Assembly (NCBI GenBank): GCA_025060505.1
Contig: JANXBU010000005.1
Location: 22,910 to 86,909, forward strand
Direction: 5' to 3'
DNA from: Candidatus Calescibacterium sp.
GTDB lineage: Bacteria; Calescibacteriota; Calescibacteriia; Calescibacteriales; Calescibacteriaceae
Length of the DNA stretch: 64,000 nt
Shown here: in pieces, positions 56,550-64,000 of the stretch
Numbering within the stretch: position 1 is the stretch's first letter
How the letters are laid out: each line of letters starts with the position of its first letter
Translations under genes and position numbers: made by a program
The notes under the pieces: generated by a model
The model's database searches: none
What the model was told of the DNA's origin: nothing
The model's input: only the letters and a program-made list of their open reading frames with translations

Positions 56550-57641
56550 ATGGAGATATTAATCTACATTATATTGAACTTTGGGCTCTCTTGGGAATAC
56601 AAGAGTTCGAGAGCTTTGGCCTTGGGAGGGGTTGGAGTTGCTCTAAGAGATCCACAAACTTCGTTCTTCTTAAATCCAGCAGCTATGCGAGGCACAAAAA
56701 GCTTAGATATTATATCCCTTGAAATTCAGATCTCAGAATCAATTATATCTTCAGTTTCGAAAGTAAGTTTGCTTTCCGATATTTTTTCTGGAGAAGATTT
56801 TACTATTTCAGACATAAAAGATTTTCTTGGGAAGGGTTATGGAGCCAACATATATTACTTCCCGCACTTTATAGTCTCAGTCAATAATGTTTCATTTGGA
56901 CTTGGAATTCTTTCTGGACTCGGTATAGGTCTGAAACCTTCTGTATCATCAAACATTACTCTTACTGATACATTTTTTCTTACAGGTGCTCTACCCGTTT
57001 TAGGAGGTGCTTTTTCCATTGTAGACAATTCAGTTGAAATAGGTGTTTCATTAGTTCCGTTTGAAGCCGCTGCAATTTCAAGGTTTGAATTAAGAGAAAA
57101 CGAAGTATTATCTTTTCAGAAAATATTTCCAGCATTCTCAAAAGAACCCGGAGATATTCTCAACGATATAATAGAATCAAATTGTACCTATCCACTTGAT
57201 TGTGCGTTTGGATTTGGAGGATTTAATCTAGGGGTAATTTGGAACCCAGTCTGGGTAAAGGGTTTTTCCGTAGGAATAGATGCAAGAGATATAGCAGACC
57301 CAATAAGAAAAACCACAGCAGATTTCGGTATTTCATATATGGGAAAACTTTACAATGTGAGGTACTCTTTATTTTTAGACTTCCAAGATTTCATATTCAC
57401 TCAATCTGGTAGATCAGATATAGCAACACATATTTTCTTTGGATCTGAATTAAACTTCGGAATTCCTTCAATTCAGAGATTTATTTCTGTTATGCTTGGA
57501 GTTGGGCAGATGAATCTTTCCGCGGGTTTAGAGCTAAACTTAAAAGTTATATCATTTACAATCGGAACCTTTGCACAGGAACTAAGGAGTTACATCGGAG
57601 CTTCAAGTATCAGATATTATTTCTTCAAGTTAGCTATTTGA
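56550..57641 (+). CDS. Predicted outer-membrane beta-barrel (PorV/TraF-like)
   Basis: The 363-aa protein has a short hydrophobic leader (1-14), then SSRALALGGVGVALRDPQTSF and FLNPAAM, the hallmark start of long-chain-transporter-related barrels of the PorV/UPF0164 type. The rest alternates Gly/aromatic-rich strands. Likely an outer-membrane channel or assembly partner. Its last 25 bases overlap the 3' end of the convergent hydrolase gene. Confidence 0.75.
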   Translation: MEILIYIILNFGLSWEYKSSRALALGGVGVALRDPQTSFFLNPAAMRGTKSLDIISLEIQISESIISSVSKVSLLSDIFSGEDFTISDIKDFLGKGYGANIYYFPHFIVSVNNVSFGLGILSGLGIGLKPSVSSNITLTDTFFLTGALPVLGGAFSIVDNSVEIGVSLVPFEAAAISRFELRENEVLSFQKIFPAFSKEPGDILNDIIESNCTYPLDCAFGFGGFNLGVIWNPVWVKGFSVGIDARDIADPIRKTTADFGISYMGKLYNVRYSLFLDFQDFIFTQSGRSDIATHIFFGSELNFGIPSIQRFISVMLGVGQMNLSAGLELNLKVISFTIGTFAQELRSYIGASSIRYYFFKLAI

Positions 57642-59515
57642 TTCATTATATATGGAATAACATACTTCTTTGCTTTCTTGCCAGCTATAAGCTCAATATG
57701 TGATAAATCCTCCGCGAAATTAACATAAGACAGAAGAAGGGTATTGTAGCTCCTAAAATAGTTTGGAATTTCACCTATATCCCACCAGTACTGAGTTCTT
57801 GTTCCAACACTTAGCACAAAAAATATTCTTTGTCTATCCTCAATAAGAAAATCCGAAGAAATAAGATCATCAAGTATATCACCTAAGGAAGAAAAATCTA
57901 AAACATCTACATTCTTATCAAAAAGCTGCTCAATTATACTCTTTGAGATTCTTCCTCCGCTTTCAAGATACATTCTGTAATACCTTGAAATCTCTCTTAC
58001 TGGAGCTGACACAAGGAAAATAGCATCAAAACAAGTAGTTTTCAGTTTGAGCAGAGTACTACCAGCGAAACCGTGAAGGACTGCTATATTGTAAGAAGAT
58101 GTTCCGGATTTACAGAAGAAATCTAAGACCCCAACAATTTCATCCAGAGTAGTTACCTGATGTGGAACAGTATATGATATATCTTTTTCATCAAGTATTT
58201 CAATGAAATCATTCCAGATATCGCTTTTCAGTCCGAAATCTTGCAGAAGCATAAAGGAATATTTTGATTCTCTCTTTGATGATCTTATCACCATCATTGA
58301 ATTCTTTTCAGATTTTCGCTCTGAAATCTTCATACCCATTCCAACATCTACTTTCCTTTCTTTGTTTCTCTTAATTTCTTCTCCGATTTTCGTTTTTGAT
58401 ATGTTTGCTCTTTCATCATTTTTGTTTATGTGATCAAGAACTATCGGGAATACTTCCTCTATCGATCTTGGTATAACATTTATATCTACATGACCGTAGT
58501 CGGCAGAGAAACCCTCACCAACTCCAGCCAAAAAGAACTTTTTTTCTTTAACTCCAGCTTTGATGTATGCCAATCTTACAGTAGGGGGAGTTGCCAGAAG
58601 ATCCTTAACACCAACAACAAATATAGATGGTACGGAAAGGTTTCTCAGATCAAACCCAAAATCCTCAAATCCAAGACCAACTCTGAAAAATTTGTCAAGA
58701 ACTCGAGAGGATACGTTTGCTGTTCCAAGAGTTACCTCCCTTCTGATATCAGGATCAACCAAATCTAGATTCCAAATGAAATACTGGAATGAACGAATAA
58801 TAGGACTTACATCCTCAGATATCTGCAGTATTGGGAAAGCAAATCTATAAAATCCAGCGAAAAATGAAAAAGGGATTGAATCTACCCTTCTTAAAGCCTC
58901 GGAGACTTCATCAAAATTCTTTTTGAGTAGTCTGAAAGCTTCAAAAGGCTGCCATATTTTGTATGGAGAAGAGATTATTGATAAACTTGCAAGATTGTTA
59001 TTTATGATTTCTGGTTTTTCTGTAGCTGTGAGATAAACAACCATACCGCCCATGGAGTGTCCGACCCAATGAACTTTTTGAGCACCGGTGACCTTTTTTA
59101 CTTTGTCTATTATTGCAATTACATCTTTTTGATAATCATAGAAGTCAAATTTCATACTGCCTCCGCTTTTGCCAACTCCGCGCAGGTCTGGTACAAAGAC
59201 ATCAAAACCGTTTTTAGCAAGCTCAAGCGCCCAACTTGATTTTTCACTAAAATACCAATACATACCCTGTGCCCCAAGCCCATGACAAAGTATCACCGGA
59301 TAGTTTGATCTTGCTTCTCCCCTTTTCCTTATAAAAAATATATGAATTTGTCTACCATCTTCTGTTTCTGTCCATATACTCTCTCCCTTTACTTGACCAT
59401 AAGCTTTACTCGGAAAAATGCTAAATGAAAAATAAAAGAAGTTTAACAATAAGATAGATGCTGTAGAAAAATAGAGCCAGTTTTTACAACTCCATCCGCC
59501 AGAAAGTAGTCTCAT
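57617..59515 (-). CDS. Exported alpha/beta hydrolase with a second, degenerate hydrolase-like half
   Basis: The 632-aa protein has a signal peptide (hydrophobic 17-35, cleavage near SKAYG). The N-terminal alpha/beta hydrolase is complete: oxyanion HGLGAQGMYW, nucleophile VGHSMGGMVV, acid GVKDLLATP, base YGHVDI. A basic linker (about 365-410) leads to a C-terminal half resembling another alpha/beta hydrolase core (IAVLHGFAGSTLL, DAIFLVSAP), but no Gly-x-Ser-x-Gly elbow is visible, so it may be inactive. A lipase or esterase role in the periplasm is plausible for the first half. Confidence 0.8.
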   Translation of the reverse strand: MRLLSGGWSCKNWLYFSTASILLLNFFYFSFSIFPSKAYGQVKGESIWTETEDGRQIHIFFIRKRGEARSNYPVILCHGLGAQGMYWYFSEKSSWALELAKNGFDVFVPDLRGVGKSGGSMKFDFYDYQKDVIAIIDKVKKVTGAQKVHWVGHSMGGMVVYLTATEKPEIINNNLASLSIISSPYKIWQPFEAFRLLKKNFDEVSEALRRVDSIPFSFFAGFYRFAFPILQISEDVSPIIRSFQYFIWNLDLVDPDIRREVTLGTANVSSRVLDKFFRVGLGFEDFGFDLRNLSVPSIFVVGVKDLLATPPTVRLAYIKAGVKEKKFFLAGVGEGFSADYGHVDINVIPRSIEEVFPIVLDHINKNDERANISKTKIGEEIKRNKERKVDVGMGMKISERKSEKNSMMVIRSSKRESKYSFMLLQDFGLKSDIWNDFIEILDEKDISYTVPHQVTTLDEIVGVLDFFCKSGTSSYNIAVLHGFAGSTLLKLKTTCFDAIFLVSAPVREISRYYRMYLESGGRISKSIIEQLFDKNVDVLDFSSLGDILDDLISSDFLIEDRQRIFFVLSVGTRTQYWWDIGEIPNYFRSYNTLLLSYVNFAEDLSHIELIAGKKAKKYVIPYIMNQIANLKK

Positions 59516-59537
59516 GAAAAGAAAATTAGTTGGCGAT

Positions 59538-60041
59538 TTAGGATTTTTTCCTTTTCCTTATCAGAACTTCCCTTTCTATCTCTACGACAACTTCGTTTTT
59601 CTGATTTCTTCCTATTATCTTGAATCTCACTATACCTGCATCTGGTCTATCTGAATCTCTCTTCTCAAGTACATGTGACTCCGCATACAGTGTATCCCCG
59701 TGAAAAACTGGATTTTTGTGAACTGCGTTATAATATCCAATATCTGCTATTGCATTTTCACTTATGTCCTCGGATGTCAGACCTATAACTATCGATGAAA
59801 CAATTCCACCATATACGACTCTTTCTGGGAATATTCCTTTACCCTTTTTCATCATATCTTCGTTAAAGTGTATAGATGCTGTATTCATAGTGAGCAGAGT
59901 GAAAAGAACATTATCCATTTCTGTGATGGTTCTACCCCTGTGGTGAAGTATTACGTCGCCTGGGTTGAAATCTTCAAAGTAGTTGGATTTGCCGGTTGTT
60001 CCTTCTATTACTTTTTTAAATTCCTCCTGACTCAGCTTCAT
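59538..60041 (-). CDS. Single-hotdog MaoC-family hydratase
   Basis: The 167-aa protein has the MaoC-type start NYFEDFNPGDVILHHRGRTI, TEMDNVLFTLLTMNTASIHF (the Asp-x4-His-like catalytic segment is altered, giving Asp-Asn and His) and VVYGGIVSSIVIGLTSEDI. The pattern is closest to mesaconyl-CoA/beta-methylmalyl-CoA dehydratase-like proteins. Last gene of the etfB-etfA-maoC operon, 14 bases after etfA, with a GGAGGT site. Confidence 0.85.
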   Translation of the reverse strand: MKLSQEEFKKVIEGTTGKSNYFEDFNPGDVILHHRGRTITEMDNVLFTLLTMNTASIHFNEDMMKKGKGIFPERVVYGGIVSSIVIGLTSEDISENAIADIGYYNAVHKNPVFHGDTLYAESHVLEKRDSDRPDAGIVRFKIIGRNQKNEVVVEIEREVLIRKRKKS

Positions 60042-60055
60042 TCATGATACCTCCG

Positions 60056-61015
60056 CTATGCGCTCTGTTCTTTTAGTTTTTTCAGTTTTTCAGTAAGTTC
60101 TGGAACAGCTTGGAACAAGTCAGCAACAAGACCTATATCAGCAACCTGAAATATCGGGGCTTCTGGATCTTTGTTTATTGCGACTATGACTTTTGAATCT
60201 TTCATACCTGCAACATGCTGTATTGCTCCGGATATTCCAACTGCGATATACAGTTGCGGAGCAACCGTTTTTCCAGTTTGTCCAACCTGATAATCGTTTG
60301 GGAGCCAACCCGCATCAACCACTGCTCTTGAAGCACCTATTGCAGCACCTAGAATATCTGCAAGTCCATCTACTATTTTTATATTTTCTGGATCTTTTAT
60401 TCCTCTTCCAACAGAAACAACAACCTGAGCTTCTGTGAGCTCTGGTCTGGTACTCTTTGTTTCCTCAAGCTTAACGAATCTCTTTTTGTCAAAAGTCCCA
60501 GCAGGTTGTAATGATTTAACATCAGATTTTCCACCTGACTTCTGAGCTTTCTCAAATGCAGTTCCTCTGACTGTCAGAACTTTCTTTTCTGTTTTTATCT
60601 TTATAGTCGCAATTATGTTTCCAGCGTACATAAGTCGCTTGAAAGTTTCTCCGTCTACAACCTCTATTATTTCGGAACCCATGCCGGCACCCAGTTTCGC
60701 TGCAACTCGTGGTGCCAGATCTTTACCCATCGCAGAACCCAAAGCCACAAAGTACTTTGCAGATGATTCATTGACGATCTGCTCAACGGCTATCTTGTAA
60801 TTCTCAGCAGTATAATTAGGCACCTTTACAACATATACGGTTTTCGCACCAAACTCAGCAGCTTCATCTATAGCTTGATCAGACGGATTACCAACAAGAG
60901 CTATATTATATGGGAGACCGGTTTTTTCTGCGATCTGCCTTGCACAAGTTACTGCCGAAAGAGAACCTTTTTTTATCTGTCCATCTTTTATCTCCAATAA
61001 AGTTAGTATGCTCAT
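60056..61015 (-). CDS. etfA: Electron transfer flavoprotein alpha subunit
   Basis: Binds FAD and passes electrons between acyl-CoA or other dehydrogenases and the quinone pool. The 319-aa protein has the C-terminal FAD domain with [45 protein letters not shown] and [11 protein letters not shown]. It begins 12 bases after etfB and has a perfect AGGAGGT site. Whether the complex is a plain or bifurcating ETF cannot be decided here. Confidence 0.96.
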   Translation of the reverse strand: MSILTLLEIKDGQIKKGSLSAVTCARQIAEKTGLPYNIALVGNPSDQAIDEAAEFGAKTVYVVKVPNYTAENYKIAVEQIVNESSAKYFVALGSAMGKDLAPRVAAKLGAGMGSEIIEVVDGETFKRLMYAGNIIATIKIKTEKKVLTVRGTAFEKAQKSGGKSDVKSLQPAGTFDKKRFVKLEETKSTRPELTEAQVVVSVGRGIKDPENIKIVDGLADILGAAIGASRAVVDAGWLPNDYQVGQTGKTVAPQLYIAVGISGAIQHVAGMKDSKVIVAINKDPEAPIFQVADIGLVADLFQAVPELTEKLKKLKEQSA

Positions 61016-61027
61016 TTTTATACCTCC

Positions 61028-61780
61028 TTAAAATGGAAGAGCCTTCATTTCTTTTAGTTTTGCTATCAGCTCATCAACGTCCTTTACTTTTATTCCAGCT
61101 TTTCTCTCGGGCGGAGTTTCAAGTTTTTCAACAACGACCTTTGGAGTAATATCGACACCAAGCTCGTCAAGCTTAACAACTTTCAGAGGTTTCTGTTTCG
61201 CTTTCATTATTCCGGGCAGTGAAGCGTATCTCGGCTGGTTTAGTCTCAGATCTGTCGTAATAATTGCAGGAAGATCTACTTCAACAGTTTCAAGACCACC
61301 ATCAACTTCTCTAACAACTGTAGCTTTTTTGTCTTGTATATCTACTTTTGAAGCGAATGTAGCTTGAGGCCAGTTCAGATACTCAGAAAGAAGCTGGCCA
61401 ACCTGATTTGAATCATCATCAATCGCTTGCTTCCCCATTATCACCAAATCTGGTTTTTCTTCACCTATGATCTTGACCATTATTCTTGCAATTGAGTCCT
61501 GATCAAGTGTTTTACCAGCTGTATCAACAAGTATTCCTCTATCTGCTCCCATAGCCAATGCAGTTCTTATCTGTTCGACAGCTTCCTGAGTTCCTATGGA
61601 AAGAATTACAACCTCTCCACCATGCTTTTCCTTTTTTCTCAGAGCTTCCTCAACAGCTATTTCATCAAACGGATTTATAACAAACTTTATATTTGATGTA
61701 TCTATACCACTTCCGTCCGGCTTTAATTTTATTTTTGAATACGGGTCGTGTGTTCTTTTTATTGGAACAAGTATCTTCAT
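61028..61780 (-). CDS. etfB: Electron transfer flavoprotein beta subunit
   Basis: Partner of EtfA; binds AMP or a second FAD. The 250-aa protein opens MKILVPIKRTHDPYSK, has FVINPFDEIAVEEALR, and the signature LPAIITTDLRLNQPRYASLPG. I use the ATG at 61778-61780, eight bases after a perfect AGGAGGT; a TTG two codons earlier is less likely. First gene of the operon. Confidence 0.96.
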   Translation of the reverse strand: MKILVPIKRTHDPYSKIKLKPDGSGIDTSNIKFVINPFDEIAVEEALRKKEKHGGEVVILSIGTQEAVEQIRTALAMGADRGILVDTAGKTLDQDSIARIMVKIIGEEKPDLVIMGKQAIDDDSNQVGQLLSEYLNWPQATFASKVDIQDKKATVVREVDGGLETVEVDLPAIITTDLRLNQPRYASLPGIMKAKQKPLKVVKLDELGVDITPKVVVEKLETPPERKAGIKVKDVDELIAKLKEMKALPF

Positions 61781-61919
61781 ATTCAAGCACCTCCTTAATA
61801 ATATTTTCTTTACTTACTAAGCAATCCTGATTTATTTATTTTGTTATTCTTCACAAATGAGAAAAATAAATAACAGGAATATTTTCTGATCAAACAAAAA
61901 TTTTTGATTTAAAACTGAA

Positions 61920-62774
61920 CTAACTCTTAATATACCTTCCAATGATTGGTCTGAGTTTATCTTTCGTTTCCTGCGGTATGTTCTCCGGAGCCGTAACAAT
62001 TGCGTCTTTCAATGAATCTTTACAGTGACATTTTCTTTCATCCGGAATTTTTCTCAAAAATACCCTGAGAATCTTTTTTGCTTTTTCAATGTTTTTCTTA
62101 AGATTCTCCACAACCATCTGAGCAGTAACTATTTCTTCTCCTTCATACCAACAATCGTAATCTGTTGGAAAAGCCAAAGTTGCGTAGCATATTTCCGCTT
62201 CTCTTGCCAAGTAAGCCTCAGGGAGATTAGTCATACCTATAACATCAACTCCAAATTGTCTCCAAAGCTTACTCATTGCTCTTGATGAAAACTGCGGTCC
62301 CTCTATACATATATACGTTCCGCCTTTGTGCGTAATAACACCGCTTTCGCTTGACGCTTCACTCAGGCTTTCAAACATCTCTGGACAAACTGGATCAGAA
62401 AATCCAACATGAACAACTATACCTTCTTCAAAAAAAGTTCTTGGTCTTGAGACAGTCATATCTATGAACTGTGATACTACAACTGCATTTCCCGGTCTGA
62501 TGTGTTCTTTCATACTACCAACAGCAGAGACACTCAGAATTCTTTGAACACCTATTTTTTTCATTGCAAATATGTTGGCTCGGAAGTTTATTCTGTGCGG
62601 TGGAATGGTATGCTTTCTACTGTGACGCGGGAGAAAAGCTACCTTTCTTTTTTCAAGTTCGCCTAATATTATTTTGTCTGATGGCTTACCAAAAGGAGTA
62701 TCTACTTCAACTTCTTCAAGTATTTTCAAATCCTCTATGTTGTAAAGTCCAGTTCCTCCTATTATTCCAATCAT
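61920..62774 (-). CDS. mtnP: S-methyl-5'-thioadenosine phosphorylase
   Basis: Splits methylthioadenosine into adenine and methylthioribose-1-phosphate for methionine salvage. The 284-aa protein has GIIGGTGLYNIEDL, LPRHSRKHTIPPHRINFRAN, SVSAVGSM, EGPQFSSRAMSKLW, the Met in GMTNLPEAYLAREAEI and the base-specifying Asp in FPTDYDCWY, pointing to adenine-type substrates. A C-terminal CHC motif is present, as in many family members. Other salvage genes are not nearby. Confidence 0.92.
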   Translation of the reverse strand: MIGIIGGTGLYNIEDLKILEEVEVDTPFGKPSDKIILGELEKRKVAFLPRHSRKHTIPPHRINFRANIFAMKKIGVQRILSVSAVGSMKEHIRPGNAVVVSQFIDMTVSRPRTFFEEGIVVHVGFSDPVCPEMFESLSEASSESGVITHKGGTYICIEGPQFSSRAMSKLWRQFGVDVIGMTNLPEAYLAREAEICYATLAFPTDYDCWYEGEEIVTAQMVVENLKKNIEKAKKILRVFLRKIPDERKCHCKDSLKDAIVTAPENIPQETKDKLRPIIGRYIKS

Positions 62775-62912
62775 GCGGAGAAGTTTATATAACAGAAATT
62801 GATTTATTCATTTTTCACTTTTTTATTTTTCTGTGTTGTCTCTGTTTTCGTGTTGTGCCTATTTTACATCAAGCTTGACCTCTTTGTTCACCGTCTGTGT
62901 TATCTTACTCCG

Positions 62913-62947
62913 AATTTATCTTTACATTTCCTCAAATTTATCTTTAC
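62913..62947. repeat. Direct duplication spanning the NtrC-type gene stop codon
   Basis: aatttatctttac occurs at 62913-62925 and 62935-62947 (22-base period). The second copy includes the TAA stop (62944-62946) of the regulator on the minus strand; the first repeats it downstream. Confidence 0.75.
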
Positions 62948-64000
62948 TTTGCTTTCACATATTTTTTTATCATCCTATACAGAGTAGATCTGGGAATACC
63001 AGATTCTTCAATCATTTTCTTTACATCACCGTTTTTCTCTTTGTAAAGTGATATAATATAGTTTCTTTCGAAGTCCTCAAGAAATCTGTTTCTCATCTCA
63101 AAAAATTTACTTTTTATTTTTTGGCTCTCTTCTTTAATCGTAATAAGTTGTTCCGGAAGGTCTTCCAGTTTTATAAAATCTGACTCGGATAATATGATAG
63201 CTCTCTTTATTGCATTTTGCAACTCTCTAACATTTCCTGGCCAGTTGTAAGAAAGCATAGATTCTAGAGCCTGCGGACTTATCCCAGAGACTCTCTTCCC
63301 AAGCTCCTCAGAATACTTATTCAAAAAATACTCCGCAAGCGCTTCTATATCTTCTTTTCGTTCTCTCAAAGGAGGTATGTGTATTCTGAAAACATTTATT
63401 CTCCAGTACAGATCTTCTCTGAATTTTCCTTTTTTGATTTCTTCCTCTACATTCTTGTTTGACGCACATATAATTCTCACATCAACAGATATCTCCTGAT
63501 TTCCTCCTACTTTTCTTATTCTTCTCTCCTGTATAAATCTGAGAAGCTTTACTTGTATATCTGTACTGACCTCTGTTATCTCATCAAGAAAGACTGTTCC
63601 TTTATTAGCAAACTCTATAAGCCCAATTTTTGTTGCTCGAGCATCTGTGAAAGCTCCCTTTTCGTATCCAAAAAGTTCCGACTCAACAAGTGTTTCCGGT
63701 ATAGCAGAAAGATTTATTGCAACAAATCTGTTATCTCTTCTATTACTCATTCTGTGTATAGTTCTTGCAACAAGCTCCTTTCCAACCCCACTTTCTCACG
63801 TTATGAGTATATCACAATCTGTTGAACTTACCTTCCTAATCCCCTCAACAACTTTCTTCATCTTTTCACTTCTGAAAACTATATCTTCAAACTCGTATTT
63901 TCTTTCCAAATGTGTTTTCAGCAGGACATTTTCTTCTTTCAGATCTAAAAACTCCCGCGCTCTCTTCACAACTGAAACAAGATACTCTGGTGTAAATGGC
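62944..64000 (-). pseudogene. NtrC-type sigma54-dependent response regulator, partial, with an in-frame TGA in Walker A
   Basis: Runs off the right edge. Reading from 64000: the end of a receiver domain (PFTPEYLVSVVKRA), a linker helix, then the AAA+ domain (YEFEDIVFRSEKMKKVVE). The Walker A region reads DILIT, stop, [12 protein letters not shown], with TGA at 63796-63798 where glycine (GGA) is expected. The rest is intact: sigma54-contact loop GAFTDA (family GAFTGA), Walker B TVFLDEI, Arg-finger region, [11 protein letters not shown], and a Fis-type helix-turn-helix ([16 protein letters not shown]). The internal ATG at 63750 lacks a P-loop, so restart there would not give an active ATPase. 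Either a real nonsense mutation or a single-base error. Confidence 0.85.

Noticed and set aside
61920..62774. CHC motif in MtnP as evidence of transfer from archaea
   Set aside because: The C-terminal CxC motif also occurs in many bacterial family members, so it is not diagnostic.
63796..63798. UGA decoded as glycine genome-wide
   Set aside because: Many genes here end sensibly at TGA (for example tsaD, lnt, the ZIP gene, the crotonase gene with an ATGA overlap). One TGA at a Gly position does not support recoding.

Overview
This window looks like chromosome from an AT-rich (roughly one third GC by eye), diderm (Gram-negative-type) bacterium. The two-membrane envelope is shown by apolipoprotein N-acyltransferase (Lnt), lipoprotein-like leaders, two outer-membrane beta-barrel candidates and a TonB/TolA-like protein. 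AGA arginine and ATA isoleucine codons dominate, a class V (archaeal-type) fructose-1,6-bisphosphate aldolase/phosphatase is present, and L28 keeps its zinc cysteines. These traits suggest, but do not prove, a thermophilic or deep-branching anaerobe or microaerophile. No rRNA is present, so I do not assign a phylum. TGA is used as a normal stop in many genes. I saw no insertion sequence, prophage or CRISPR array.

Layout. 0-12 kb: start of an exported protein at the left edge, alaS, a GH57 amylase-type enzyme, lnt-tsaD, an orphan sugar-binding protein, a glyoxalase-II-like hydrolase, hisH, ppa, a methyltransferase with two compensating frameshifts, and a double-hotdog MaoC protein. 12-21 kb: ZIP transporter, proA, an ODP-type di-iron sensor followed by a soluble chemoreceptor (with a clear sigma70-type promoter), rplS, a CZB zinc-sensing domain protein, then a crotonase-IMPase-anmK operon and a rhomboid protease. 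21-31 kb: a 1120-aa zinc-ribbon/cyclase/ATPase/TPR regulator with plsC, an outer-membrane barrel, a membrane protein with cysteine-paired Ig-like repeats next to tRNA-Arg(CCG), a C-terminal processing protease, an alpha/beta hydrolase, and rplU-ThiF/MoeB. 31-44 kb: mpl, a transglutaminase-like protein, a short uvrC, a possible decayed gene, a DUF885 peptidase, atpG, an 852-aa lipoprotein, a TonB/TolA-like protein and a GYD protein. 44-54 kb: a REC-GGDEF/rpmB/bioD cluster, an SDR, serA, a small membrane protein, mutS, a charged hypothetical, clpP and the class V FBPase. 55-64 kb: a lipoprotein, a second barrel, a double hydrolase, an etfB-etfA-maoC operon, mtnP, and an NtrC-type regulator running off the right edge with an in-frame TGA in its Walker A motif.

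How the genes fit together. EtfAB, two MaoC hydratases, a crotonase and an SDR point to acyl-CoA metabolism with flavin-linked electron transfer. FBPase V and SerA supply gluconeogenic and serine flux. AnmK and Mpl together indicate peptidoglycan recycling. ODP, the chemoreceptor, the CZB protein, the GGDEF enzyme, the cyclase and the NtrC regulator form a rich set of redox, metal and second-messenger sensors. Many normally clustered genes (atpG, clpP, hisH, rplU, bioD) stand without their usual partners, so classical operons are dispersed.

Three themes deserve attention: (i) the ODP-chemoreceptor sensory pair; (ii) short direct duplications that include the stop codon of at least three genes; (iii) a split between a small set of genes with near-perfect AGGAGG sites and a majority with none, some of which have -10-like boxes almost touching the start codon.
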